DNA from: Dyella_B sp035277725
GTDB lineage: Bacteria > Pseudomonadota > Gammaproteobacteria > Xanthomonadales > Rhodanobacteraceae
Assembly: GCF_035277725.1 (NCBI RefSeq)
Contig: NZ_DATEJY010000198.1
Span: 1-64,000 of the forward strand
DNA length: 64,000 bases
Reading direction: 5' to 3'
The translations under genes and the position numbers were made by a program. Below, piece after piece: positions 8,477 through 18,142 of this stretch. Within the stretch, counting starts at the first letter, position 1; each line of letters begins with the position of its first letter. The notes under the pieces were generated by a model, which did no database searches, was not told the origin of the DNA, and worked only from the letters and a program-made list of their open reading frames with translations.

Positions 8477-9465
8477 TGCCGTGGTGCAGCCACCTTATGG
8501 AGCAGCGCGCGAATGACATCATCCGGGCGCTGCCGTTCCACCAGCGCTTCCGGCGCCAGCATCAAACGATGACGCAGCGCCGGCAGCGCAACTGCACGCA
8601 CGTCATCCGGCGTAACGAAATCCCTGCCATCGATCGCCGCTTGCGCGCGTGCAAGGCGAGCCAATGCCAAGCCGCCACGCGGACCGGCACCGCCGACCAC
8701 CGCCGGCCATTCGCGCGTGGCGCGTGCCATGCGCACGGCGTAATCCATCACGGCGGGGTCCATATGCATATGCGCCACGCCTTGTTGCATGGCAAGCAGT
8801 TCATCCTGCGTCATCACTTGCTGCACGCGCGAGACATCGAGATCGGCGGCAACCTTGCCGTGCAGTACGTTCTCGACCATGCGTTTCTCGTCTTCCAGCG
8901 ACGGATAGTTGATCAGTACCTTGATCAGGAAACGATCGAGCTGCGCTTCCGGCAGCGGATAGGTGCCTTCCTGCTCGATCGGGTTTTGCGTGGCGACCAC
9001 CATGAACGGTGCCGGCAGCGGAAAGCGGCGGCCTTCGATGGTGGCCTGCCCTTCCTGCATCGCTTCCAGCAACGCCGCCTGCGTTTTTGCGGGTGCACGA
9101 TTGATTTCATCGGCCAGCAACAGGTTGGCAAACACGGGACCGCGGCGCACCTGGAAGCGCTCGGCCTTGACGTCATAGATGGCGTGGCCGGTCACGTCGG
9201 TCGGCATCAGATCGGGCGTGAACTGGATGCGCCCGAAGCTGCAGTTCATCGCAGCGGCGAGTGCACGCACCAGCAAGGTTTTGCCGAGCCCCGGTACGCC
9301 TTCGATCAATACGTGGCCGCCGGCCAGCAATGCCATCAATACCTGGTCGAACACGTCGGTCTGGCCGATAAAGGCATGCGCTACCTGCTGCCGCAAGGCA
9401 TTGGTGCGCGCATGAATGATGTCGACCGTCATCGGCGCCGCTGGCGCAAGGGTTTCTGTCGTCAT
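8473..9465 (-). CDS. MoxR family AAA+ ATPase
   Basis: A protein of 330 residues. It has a Walker A GVPGLGKT (about residues 59-66), a Walker B LLLADEINRAP (about 116-126) with the MoxR-typical AKTQAALLEAMQE following, and sensor 1 VVATQNPIEQEGTYPLPEAQ with the arginine-finger region LDRFL. The C-terminal lid domain is complete. MoxR ATPases are chaperone-like remodelers that activate vWA/DUF58 partners. This one overlaps by 4 nt (ATGA) both the DUF4350 gene upstream and the DUF58 gene downstream, which implies strict translational coupling. Cytoplasmic, acting on the membrane partners of the operon (inference). Confidence 0.95.
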   Translation of the reverse strand: MTTETLAPAAPMTVDIIHARTNALRQQVAHAFIGQTDVFDQVLMALLAGGHVLIEGVPGLGKTLLVRALAAAMNCSFGRIQFTPDLMPTDVTGHAIYDVKAERFQVRRGPVFANLLLADEINRAPAKTQAALLEAMQEGQATIEGRRFPLPAPFMVVATQNPIEQEGTYPLPEAQLDRFLIKVLINYPSLEDEKRMVENVLHGKVAADLDVSRVQQVMTQDELLAMQQGVAHMHMDPAVMDYAVRMARATREWPAVVGGAGPRGGLALARLARAQAAIDGRDFVTPDDVRAVALPALRHRLMLAPEALVERQRPDDVIRALLHKVAAPRQ

Positions 9466-10589
9466 AGGTGGCTCCTTAGCCGCGCCAGAGTCGTCATGCT
9501 GCCGCGAAACGCCGCTGCGTTCGCCGGCGATTGGAAGGCGTTCTCAATGTGGTGGGCATCCAGCCGGCTGCGTTGTGCCAGCCATGCGTAAAGTTCGTCG
9601 CGCTTGAGCATGACGCTGGCAGGATCCGTGCGATGCAGGCGCACCAGAATCGCATCGCAAGCCAGGCGATGCAGGCTGCGGCCACTGTCTCGACGAAACA
9701 GGAATTCGCCGACGGCATGGATATGTTCCAGCAATGCACGCCGATGCGCGGCGGGTGCCGGTACCAGCGGCCCGAGACGTTCGCTGCGCATGGCCATCCA
9801 ACCCAGGACCAGCAGCAGCGAGGCGAGCAACGCCGGCCAGCCGCGCATGAAGAGGCTCACCCAGAACGAGTTGCCGATCAGCTTGTACAAGAGAAAAAAC
9901 TGGCCGCGTCCAAAATTGGGCGCAAGCAGCCGCATGGCAAATTGCTGTTCGGGACCGTGCTTGAGGCGATCGCGCATAAGGACGTCCATCGCCAAACTCG
10001 ACAGCAGACTGACCGTGCCCTTGCCTATCGGCACGCGCGCAAACAGCAGGCCATCGCTCTCGGGCTTGCCGATGATCACCGAGGCGCGCGCCATCGCCTG
10101 CGGTTGCAGGTAGAAACCCAGCCCGCACATGGGCGGCGACTTTTTTGTGTCGACCTGATCCTTTGCATCCATCGCCAGATTCATGCATAGCGACGTCCAT
10201 TTCTCAGTCTTCCGCTGCAAGCCGAGATTGTCATTCAAAGGCGTATCCGCCACGAAGAACGGCGAAAACACCAGATGGCCACCCGCGCGCACCCATTGGC
10301 CGATCGCCTGGGCCTGCAAGGTCGTGATGCCGCTGGTATCGCCATCCATCACCAGCGTATCGCCCGGTTTCAATTGGGGGAGCACCCGATTGAGCAGCAC
10401 ACCGCTGCTGGCAGGCTGCCCCATGCCGACGAGAATGCGCTCAAGTGCGAAGAATGGGTTGTAATCCGCCTCGCCTTTGGCTGGCGTGGTTTCGGTCACC
10501 CAATCGCGCTTGTAAGTAGCCAAGAACATGGCGCAGCCCAGCAGCACCACGGCGACCACCACCAGTGCGACCAGCAGCCGGCTTTTCAT
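9462..10589 (-). CDS. DUF4350 domain protein
   Basis: A protein of 375 residues from ATG 10589. I prefer this start to one 30 codons upstream because it forms an ATGA overlap with the DUF4129 stop and begins with a membrane anchor (MKSRLLVALVVVAVVLLGCAM). A periplasmic GATase/IFT52-like DUF4350 domain follows (DYNPFFALERIL at about residues 45-56, then LKPGDTLVMDGDTS and RAGGHLVFSPFF). A second membrane helix (about residues 240-262) leads to a cytoplasmic helical tail. The middle gene of the MoxR operon. Function is not established; the domain may sense or bind a ligand in the periplasm. Confidence 0.85.
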   Translation of the reverse strand: MKSRLLVALVVVAVVLLGCAMFLATYKRDWVTETTPAKGEADYNPFFALERILVGMGQPASSGVLLNRVLPQLKPGDTLVMDGDTSGITTLQAQAIGQWVRAGGHLVFSPFFVADTPLNDNLGLQRKTEKWTSLCMNLAMDAKDQVDTKKSPPMCGLGFYLQPQAMARASVIIGKPESDGLLFARVPIGKGTVSLLSSLAMDVLMRDRLKHGPEQQFAMRLLAPNFGRGQFFLLYKLIGNSFWVSLFMRGWPALLASLLLVLGWMAMRSERLGPLVPAPAAHRRALLEHIHAVGEFLFRRDSGRSLHRLACDAILVRLHRTDPASVMLKRDELYAWLAQRSRLDAHHIENAFQSPANAAAFRGSMTTLARLRSHL

Positions 10590-12106
10590 GGTGCCACCTG
10601 TTGCGCCGGCCACCCCGAAAGCAGCTCGTCGACGTGAGTATCGGTGGGATAGCGATCGGCATACGCCGCAAGCTGCCACGTGCGCACGATGGCGATAAGC
10701 CGCTCGCGCCGCGCCGGATCATCCATCGAGCGTGCATGACGCAACCAATCGGATTCCGTCGCATCGATCGGCGCCTGCATGCGCAATGCCAAGGCCGCGC
10801 GCTGCACGCTACCGCGATAGAGCAAAGCCAATGCCTCACGGCGATGACTCGCGTCCCAGCGTTTGCGCACGGCTGCCGCAAGGTCGTCCGGCAAAGGCTC
10901 GTCGTGTACGGCGCTGCCGCGCAGGATTTTTGGCTTTTCTTTCGGCGCCAGCGACGGCATTGAAACGCGTCGCACATGGCGCACGGCAAAGATGACCAGC
11001 GCCATCACCACCACGGCCAGCAATCCCCACAGCAGCAGATTGATCAGGGCCGAGCCGAGATTACCGATCATGCCGGCCAGCCATGCGTTCGGCTCCGCAG
11101 GCTTGAGTGTGGGCTGCTGCCGCGGTATCCAGCGCTGCACCCTGCGCTCCTGCCCGAAGCGTGGATCGCGATAGACCTCCGCCGCGGCACGGGCAAACTG
11201 CGCATCCTGATCGTCGACCGGTTGATGGAATGCATCAGCGACGACAAGCACCGGCGCCTGCTTGAAATGAGTTTGCGTATCGGCAGCATGCGTGAGGGAT
11301 GGAACGCATGCCACGCATAGCAACAGCGCCACGCCCACGCCGGCTTCCAGCAGGCGCTCGCGCAGACGCCGAAACGCGAGATCGATATCCCAGGCTTCCA
11401 ATTGCGTGCGGCGATTCAGATACAACGCAAATCCCGCTGCTACATAAAGCGGCTCGACGATACTCATCGCCACGTAAGTCACGCCAGAGAAGATCCACAC
11501 CAGCGCATGCCGGAACGCGGGCAGCGTAAACGCCTCATTCAAGTCGCGCATGGAGTCGGGCAAGGTTTCGTTCGGCAGCATCCACGCGGCAAACAGGCAC
11601 AGGCTGATGGCAATGACCGCCTCGAACGCCATGCACGTCCAGGTCAAGCCGCTGGCCACGCCGACCAAGGGCCGGCTAAGTACACGCCAGCGCGCGCGGC
11701 GCTGTTTACCCGCGACGCCTTCGAGCAACTCCATCGGCAGGCGCAAGGCGCGATTGGTATCCACGCGCAAATAAGTCAAACCGGCCAGCGTACGTTTCCA
11801 TGACCATTGCCGCTGCGCCCGCAACGTAGCGCGCCACGTGGGTGCTTGCTCGAACACGGCGCGCGACAGCACATACAACGGAATGCGGTCGAACACGGGG
11901 CGCAACCACCACGGCAGCAGAAAGCCCAGCCACGGCATGCCAAGCAGCCACGCCACAGCCTGGCACAGCAGAAACATCGGCAGGGTGAAGGCAAACCACG
12001 CCGACCACACCGGCCGCGCATGTGCGCGCAACAGAGTCATGCCCAGGTCCAGCGCTTCCTGCGAGGTGCGCGGACGCAACGCCACACCGATGCGTTCAAG
12101 TTGCAC
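10586..12106 (-). CDS. DUF4129 domain membrane protein
   Basis: Starts at GTG 12106, preceded by a GGGGGG run and overlapping the SpoIIM-like gene by 11 nt; an ATG 27 nt upstream is possible but extends the overlap. About 506 residues. The N-terminal half has several membrane helices (about residues 40-80, 150-175, 195-220, 240-262) in a glycerophosphoryl-transferase-like membrane region. A periplasmic stretch and another helix (about residues 365-390) follow, and the C-terminal DUF4129 domain (RWDASHRREALALLYRGSV) is at about 430-500. DUF4129 domains recur in MoxR/DUF58/transglutaminase loci. No transglutaminase domain is seen here. Inner membrane; function unknown. Confidence 0.85.
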   Translation of the reverse strand: MQLERIGVALRPRTSQEALDLGMTLLRAHARPVWSAWFAFTLPMFLLCQAVAWLLGMPWLGFLLPWWLRPVFDRIPLYVLSRAVFEQAPTWRATLRAQRQWSWKRTLAGLTYLRVDTNRALRLPMELLEGVAGKQRRARWRVLSRPLVGVASGLTWTCMAFEAVIAISLCLFAAWMLPNETLPDSMRDLNEAFTLPAFRHALVWIFSGVTYVAMSIVEPLYVAAGFALYLNRRTQLEAWDIDLAFRRLRERLLEAGVGVALLLCVACVPSLTHAADTQTHFKQAPVLVVADAFHQPVDDQDAQFARAAAEVYRDPRFGQERRVQRWIPRQQPTLKPAEPNAWLAGMIGNLGSALINLLLWGLLAVVVMALVIFAVRHVRRVSMPSLAPKEKPKILRGSAVHDEPLPDDLAAAVRKRWDASHRREALALLYRGSVQRAALALRMQAPIDATESDWLRHARSMDDPARRERLIAIVRTWQLAAYADRYPTDTHVDELLSGWPAQQVAP

Positions 12107-13073
12107 GGCCGCCCCCCGCACCACCACGCACAAGCCACCACAGCACCAGCAACCAGATGCCCGCGCCGCTGCTGAACTTCACAACATCCGGCAGCGCCGC
12201 CATCGAAGACCAATACGCTTCAATGAAAGCGGCGGCAATCAACATGGCAAACGCGCCCATCGCCAGCCGTGCGCCAGTCCACGCCGCATGGCGCAGAGCC
12301 ACTTCTCGACGCAACCGTCCCGGCGCCAGCAACGCCAGGCCGAACTGCAAGCCGGCGCCACCGGCAATGACGATGGCCGTCAATTCAAAACCCGAGTGCC
12401 CCACCACGAAACGCCAGAACGGGCCACCGTAACCGATGGCATTCAAATGCCCGGCCACGCCGCCCATGATCACGCCATTGGCAGTAAGCACATAGATCGC
12501 GCCCACGCCGAACAACAGGCCCGACGCAAACGTGCGAAAGGCAATGCTGACGTTGTTCATCACGTAGAAGCCGAACATCTGCAGATCAGTACCGCTGCTG
12601 CGCCCGATATGGCTGTTGGCCGGGTCGTACATGGTGTCGAAATCATGCAGCTGCTTCGCGTTGAACAGCGAATGTGCCAGTTCCGGCTTCCATTGCAGGA
12701 CGATGTAGATCACCACGGCCGGCACATACAGCAACAACGCGGCCACCAGCATGTAACGCCATTGCTGACGCACCAGGCGCGGAAAGTCGGCAATGAGAAA
12801 CACCGCCACCTTGTGCCAGCGCGGTGCCGGCGGACGATAGAGCTGGCGATGACCCATCTGCACGATCTGCTGCAGGCGTTCGGTCACTTCGCGGCTGTAG
12901 CCACGCGCTTGCGCAAGCGCGAGTTGATGGCACACGCGTCGATACGCCTGCGGAAAATCCAGTGCGTGCTCCGATTGCATCGCCACCTGCGCCTTGCGGT
13001 CGAGCTGCCCCAGCCAGGAGCGCAGCACGTCCCATTCCTTTTCATGCAAGGCGACGAACTGCTCCTGCTTCAT
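12096..13073 (-). CDS. SpoIIM-like (stage II sporulation protein M family) membrane protein
   Basis: A protein of 325 residues. The N-terminal about 110 residues are soluble and helical (MKQEQFVALHEKEWDVLRSW). Five or six membrane helices follow, with the DUF95/SpoIIM features NNVSIAFRTFASGLLFGVGA and a GHSGFELTAIVIAGGAG segment that resembles the family's HGxxE motif (here HSGFE). Outside spore formers this family co-occurs with RDD, MoxR and DUF4129 genes, so a sporulation role is not implied. ATGA overlap with the upstream RDD gene. Confidence 0.9.
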   Translation of the reverse strand: MKQEQFVALHEKEWDVLRSWLGQLDRKAQVAMQSEHALDFPQAYRRVCHQLALAQARGYSREVTERLQQIVQMGHRQLYRPPAPRWHKVAVFLIADFPRLVRQQWRYMLVAALLLYVPAVVIYIVLQWKPELAHSLFNAKQLHDFDTMYDPANSHIGRSSGTDLQMFGFYVMNNVSIAFRTFASGLLFGVGAIYVLTANGVIMGGVAGHLNAIGYGGPFWRFVVGHSGFELTAIVIAGGAGLQFGLALLAPGRLRREVALRHAAWTGARLAMGAFAMLIAAAFIEAYWSSMAALPDVVKFSSGAGIWLLVLWWLVRGGAGGGRAT

Positions 13074-13753
13074 GGCCTTCCCAGCAATCCATTGGCATAG
13101 GCGGTGATGTGCGTAACCGCGGCGGTGCCTTCGCGCCCGGTCAGCGGATAAAGAATGTCGGCCAGTTCTTCTTGGCGCTCCGGCGTGAGTTGCGGCGAAC
13201 GCTCGGCGAATTCGATCACGGCAGCCTGCTCGTCCTGATCGAGCGGCAGCGGCAGCGGTTGCGCCGGAGCAACCGGCACCTTGCTGCCAGCAGGAAGCTC
13301 ATCGGCATGAATCACCAGGCTGCCCGCGACGATGTCGCCAATGCGGCGCGCGGACGGATCGATCATGCTGGTCACCAGACCAACGCCGTAGATGCCGGGC
13401 AACGCATCGACCACGCGCAGCAGGTTGCGTGTGATCGATGGCAGCAAGGTAATCGGCGTGCCATCGGCACTGACCACGCGCAGACCCAAGGCACGCTTGC
13501 CGATGGTTTGCCCGTGAAACCAGACCTCGCACACCACGTTATACGCCCACATCAGCGTGAACATCAGCAGCATGCCCAAACCGGCGCCACCACGTCCGAA
13601 CACCGCCGAAAGAATGCCCACGCCGATGGAGAAAACGACCACGCGCAATAACGTATCGAGCAACCAGGCTTGCGCGCGGCCAAAGGCTCCGGCAGCGCGC
13701 AGACGCAGGCTGACGCCTTCCGGCGTTTCGATTTCGCGTACGGTGTCGAGCAT
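13070..13753 (-). CDS. RDD family membrane protein (second of two)
   Basis: A protein of 227 residues. It carries an RDD-type domain (about residues 20-160) with three membrane helices, the conserved GQTIGKRALGLRVVSADG segment and a RRIGDIVAGSLVI end. A soluble C-terminal tail of about 65 residues rich in Pro, Glu and Gln is not part of the domain. It overlaps the neighbouring RDD gene by 1 nt (TGATG) and the SpoIIM gene by 4 nt. RDD proteins include transporters, but here the operon suggests a structural partner of the MoxR system. Confidence 0.9.
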   Translation of the reverse strand: MLDTVREIETPEGVSLRLRAAGAFGRAQAWLLDTLLRVVVFSIGVGILSAVFGRGGAGLGMLLMFTLMWAYNVVCEVWFHGQTIGKRALGLRVVSADGTPITLLPSITRNLLRVVDALPGIYGVGLVTSMIDPSARRIGDIVAGSLVIHADELPAGSKVPVAPAQPLPLPLDQDEQAAVIEFAERSPQLTPERQEELADILYPLTGREGTAAVTHITAYANGLLGRP

Positions 13754-14271
13754 CAGTCGACGATGACGATGGTGTCGGCGATGTAATCGTGGATGCAGCG
13801 TTTTTCGTTGCCGAAGATCACCAATGAATCCGCCAGCCCGATGAAGCGGCCAATGATCGGAATGGCCCCCATCAACGCCACCGGCAACCAGCGCAAAAAG
13901 ATGACACGTGAGAGTGTTACTGCCTCACCATTGCTGCGCACGATCTTGATATTGAGCGTGCGCTTGCCAATCGTTTGGCCGTTTCGGCTGAGAAGAATGC
14001 AGTTGTAGACGAATACGCCAATGACCAGCCCAAAACCGATCAGGCCAGCGAGCATTGGCCATATGGCGGGGCGAAGGCCGCTATTCACGTCTCGATAAAC
14101 GGCTGCAATAAAAATAAATGGCATGACGCAGACAGCGATGATCACACCATCGAGCAAAGCGGCTCCGAGTCGTTGCCCTCGGGTCGCCTTGCGGGCTTCC
14201 AGATTTCCACCTTGTGATAAAGGCGCATCATCTACCACCGCGCCAGGCGCGGCATACGGATTCGTTTCCAT
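13753..14271 (-). CDS. RDD family membrane protein (first of two, operon leader)
   Basis: A protein of 172 residues. A short Pro/Ala-rich leader (METNPYAAPGAVVDD) precedes the RDD domain, which has three helices and the family's GQTIGKRTLNIKIVRSNGE segment, ending in a short tail. METNPYAAP-type openings are common to RDD leaders. It is the first gene of the minus-strand seven-gene operon; the promoter should lie in 14272-14365. Two tandem but divergent RDD genes suggest a heteromeric membrane unit (inference). Confidence 0.9.
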   Translation of the reverse strand: METNPYAAPGAVVDDAPLSQGGNLEARKATRGQRLGAALLDGVIIAVCVMPFIFIAAVYRDVNSGLRPAIWPMLAGLIGFGLVIGVFVYNCILLSRNGQTIGKRTLNIKIVRSNGEAVTLSRVIFLRWLPVALMGAIPIIGRFIGLADSLVIFGNEKRCIHDYIADTIVIVD

Positions 14272-14365
14272 GGCGTGCTTTCCCTATCTGAACACCGGCC
14301 CCCATGCCGATGTGTGGTTTGAGTATAGGGGCAAGCTATGACAGGCGCGCAAGTAGCGCGCCCGC

Positions 14366-14429
14366 GTAGGCTGGGATGCAATCCCAGCATCGCCACGCCA
14401 ATGAAAGCTGGGATGCCATCCCAGCCTAC
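14366..14429. repeat. REP/BIME palindrome, class B
   Basis: GTAGGCTGGGATGCAATCCC arm with its inverted partner, between the operon leader region and the 3' end of the PfpI-like gene (14 nt from its stop). Confidence 0.85.
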
Positions 14430-14443
14430 GATGCTCAAATCAA

Positions 14444-14989
14444 TTACGCCGCCAGCAATTCAATAAACGCCTTGCCAAACGCCGGAATATCATCCGGCTT
14501 GCGACTGGTCACCAAATTACCGTCGCGAATCACTTCGCGGTCTTCCCAGCGGGCACCGGCGTTTTCCAGATCTTTCTGCAGGCTGGGCCAGGAGGTCATG
14601 GTGTGGCCTTTGACGCAACCGGCGTTGATCAGCGTCCACGGACCATGACAGATCGCCGCGATCGGCTTGTTGGCATCGCCAAAAGCACGCACGAAGGAAA
14701 CCGCTTCTTCCTTGAGGCGCAGCTTGTCGGGATTCATTACACCGCCCGGCAGCAGCAAGGCCTCGTAATCATCGGGCTTGGCCTGGCTGAGCGAGCGATC
14801 CACTTTCACTGCATCGCCCCAGTCGCTGATGTTCCAGCTTTTGATTTCCTTCGCATCGCCGGGCGCGATCACGTCGACCTTGGCGCCGGCTTCTTCGAGC
14901 ATCCGCTTGGGCTCGGTCAGCTCGGCGTATTCGAAACCTTCTGTGGCGAGCACGGCAATCTTCTTGCCGGACAAGGATTTGCTGTTCAT
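14444..14989 (-). CDS. DJ-1/PfpI family protein (YhbO-like)
   Basis: A protein of 181 residues from ATG 14989, chosen for the GGAG site 7 nt upstream; the longer frame lacks a ribosome site. Single PfpI domain. The nucleophile elbow is AAICHGPW, with the reactive Cys followed by His, and the conserved Glu lies in the ATEGFEYAEL segment. Family members act as protein deglycases/glyoxalases or stress chaperones; proteolytic activity is disputed. Cytoplasmic. The gene lies 80 nt downstream of the SET-domain gene on the same strand and may be co-transcribed. A class B REP follows the stop. Confidence 0.92.
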   Translation of the reverse strand: MNSKSLSGKKIAVLATEGFEYAELTEPKRMLEEAGAKVDVIAPGDAKEIKSWNISDWGDAVKVDRSLSQAKPDDYEALLLPGGVMNPDKLRLKEEAVSFVRAFGDANKPIAAICHGPWTLINAGCVKGHTMTSWPSLQKDLENAGARWEDREVIRDGNLVTSRKPDDIPAFGKAFIELLAA

Positions 14990-15069
14990 GGGCAGACTCC
15001 GGGTGAGAGACCCAGAGTCTGCAAACGGCCCGATCCAGGCCGCGTATGCCGGCAGTGAGCGCGGCGTGA

Positions 15070-15549
15070 TCAGGGCTTGGGCTGGCGCTTGGGCTTGAGC
15101 AGTGTGCCGGTGCACTTGGGCGAGCCGCACAGGCAGGCCCATTTTTTCTTGAGGCGCGCGGTGTGCGGCACTTCCAGCACGATGCCGTAGTCGTAGGTGA
15201 GTTCTTCGCCAGCCTTGATGTTGCGCTTGGCTTCGATCACCACCTTGTCCTTGCGCAGGTCACCGCTTTCGCTTTCGATCACAAACGCCACGCAGTTCGG
15301 CGCGCAGCTGTGGTTGATCCAGCGCGCCACGTTGCCCTTGCGGTTGGCGTCGAGGATGTATTCCTCGTTGAGCGTGAACAGAAAGGTATGCCCTGTTTCG
15401 CCACCGTCGCCGTACATCTCGTCGGCTTCGTCATGGGTCATCAGCGTGCCCTTGTATTCGATGATTTCTTCACCCTTCTTGAAGGGGGCGGTGGCAAAGA
15501 CGCCATTGCCATGGATGGGTGAGCGGCGAGCAACGATGCGACGGGACAT
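15070..15549 (-). CDS. SET-domain protein-lysine methyltransferase
   Basis: A protein of 159 residues from ATG 15549 (MSRRIVARRSPIHGNGVFA). The complete SET core is visible: the N-terminal GNGVFA turn, RWINHSCAPNC at about residues 90-100, GEELTYDYG at about 127-135, and a post-SET Cys cluster C-x-C-x4-C (CLCGSPKC) at about 148-155. These are the SAM-binding and Zn-binding elements of eukaryotic-type SET enzymes. Bacterial copies in Xanthomonadales are known but poorly studied; the target is unknown (ribosomal, nucleoid or host protein). The upstream extension of the frame has no ribosome site and was dropped. Confidence 0.92.
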   Translation of the reverse strand: MSRRIVARRSPIHGNGVFATAPFKKGEEIIEYKGTLMTHDEADEMYGDGGETGHTFLFTLNEEYILDANRKGNVARWINHSCAPNCVAFVIESESGDLRKDKVVIEAKRNIKAGEELTYDYGIVLEVPHTARLKKKWACLCGSPKCTGTLLKPKRQPKP

Positions 15550-15693
15550 GGATGACCGTAGTTGGATTGAAAGTGAGAGCAGCCAGTAATGATGCCTGCT
15601 CTGTGTGACCTTGGGAACCGCATGCGACCATTTCGTTTCAAACGTTTTGCGTGCTGCACGCCCCCATTCCACCCATCCCATTCCCTGTTATAT

Positions 15694-15709
15694 TCAAACA
15701 ATCGTTTGA
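15694..15709. promoter_or_regulatory. PsrA/FadR-type operator candidate
   Basis: Perfect inverted repeat TCAAAC-AATC-GTTTGA, ending 9 nt before the start codon of the lipoprotein gene. It matches the known PsrA operator form (CAAAC-N2-4-GTTTG), the site of a fatty-acid-responsive TetR-family repressor of acyl-CoA dehydrogenase genes. The second gene downstream is an acyl-CoA dehydrogenase, which fits. Confidence 0.65.
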
Positions 15710-15718
15710 GGTGCCTCC

Positions 15719-16216
15719 ATGAAACGACTGCTCCACGGATTGGCCTTGTTGCTGTTGGCAATCGTGCTGACCGCCTGCGGACCGCAACGGCAAAGCGTGT
15801 TCCCGCCCACCATCACCATCCAGCAAATGCGCGTGCAGCCGGACGGCGCCTGGCAACTCACCCTGCGCTTCCAGAACAACAGCTACACCGGCATGGAATA
15901 CCAGTCGATCGAAGGCAGCTTGCAGGTGGCGCAAGGCATCCCGGTCCGGGTGCATGCCACGTTCAACCTGGACGTGCCCTCTTTCGCCGGCGACGTGGTG
16001 CAAGCGGAAGTGCTGCCGACGCCAGCCATGACGCAGGCCCTGCAGGCCGTGGCCAGCAAGGGCAGTTCCGGCTCCCTGCCCTACGTGCTCAACGGCATCG
16101 TGCATTGCGTGCCGAATCTGGAAGACCACCCGGACAACAAGAATCCGCGTGATTTCCCGGTCAGCAGCAACTCATTCCTCTCGCCGGTTCCCGGTGTCCC
16201 CAACACGTACCGCTAA
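15719..16216 (+). CDS. Putative lipoprotein
   Basis: A protein of 165 residues. A lipoprotein signal peptide ends in the lipobox LTAC at residues 17-20, with Gly at +2, which favours outer-membrane sorting. The mature part is beta-rich (TITIQQMRVQPDGAWQLTLR and RFQNNSYTGMEY). It may be an LEA-type or Ig-like fold, but I do not recognise a family. The ribosome site GAGG is at -9. It lies 21 nt upstream of the acyl-CoA dehydrogenase on the same strand, probably in one operon behind the PsrA-like box. That suggests a link to lipid uptake or envelope lipid handling (inference). Confidence 0.75.
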   Translation: MKRLLHGLALLLLAIVLTACGPQRQSVFPPTITIQQMRVQPDGAWQLTLRFQNNSYTGMEYQSIEGSLQVAQGIPVRVHATFNLDVPSFAGDVVQAEVLPTPAMTQALQAVASKGSSGSLPYVLNGIVHCVPNLEDHPDNKNPRDFPVSSNSFLSPVPGVPNTYR

Positions 16217-16237
16217 CGCTCTACGAAGGATTCAGCC

Positions 16238-18013
<1,776 letters not shown>

Positions 18014-18025
18014 TGCAATGCCTGC

Positions 18026-18096
18026 GTAGGTTGGGGTGCGAACCCCAACATGGCCACCACCAAGATGGCGATGTTGGGGTTCGCACCCCAACCTAC
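18026..18096. repeat. REP/BIME palindrome, class A
   Basis: Near-perfect inverted pair of GTAGGTTGGGGTGCGAACCC arms, 13 nt after the acyl-CoA dehydrogenase stop. Each arm can also self-fold (TTGGGGT / ACCCCAA). Confidence 0.9.
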
Positions 18097-18142
18097 GAAA
18101 GTTCCCGGTAGTCTAGGGAGGCTTATCCAAAGGGGAGTCACC

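Noticed and set aside
12096..13073. SpoIIM homologue as evidence of sporulation
   Set aside because: The family is widespread in non-spore-forming Proteobacteria in this MoxR/RDD context; no sporulation genes are seen.
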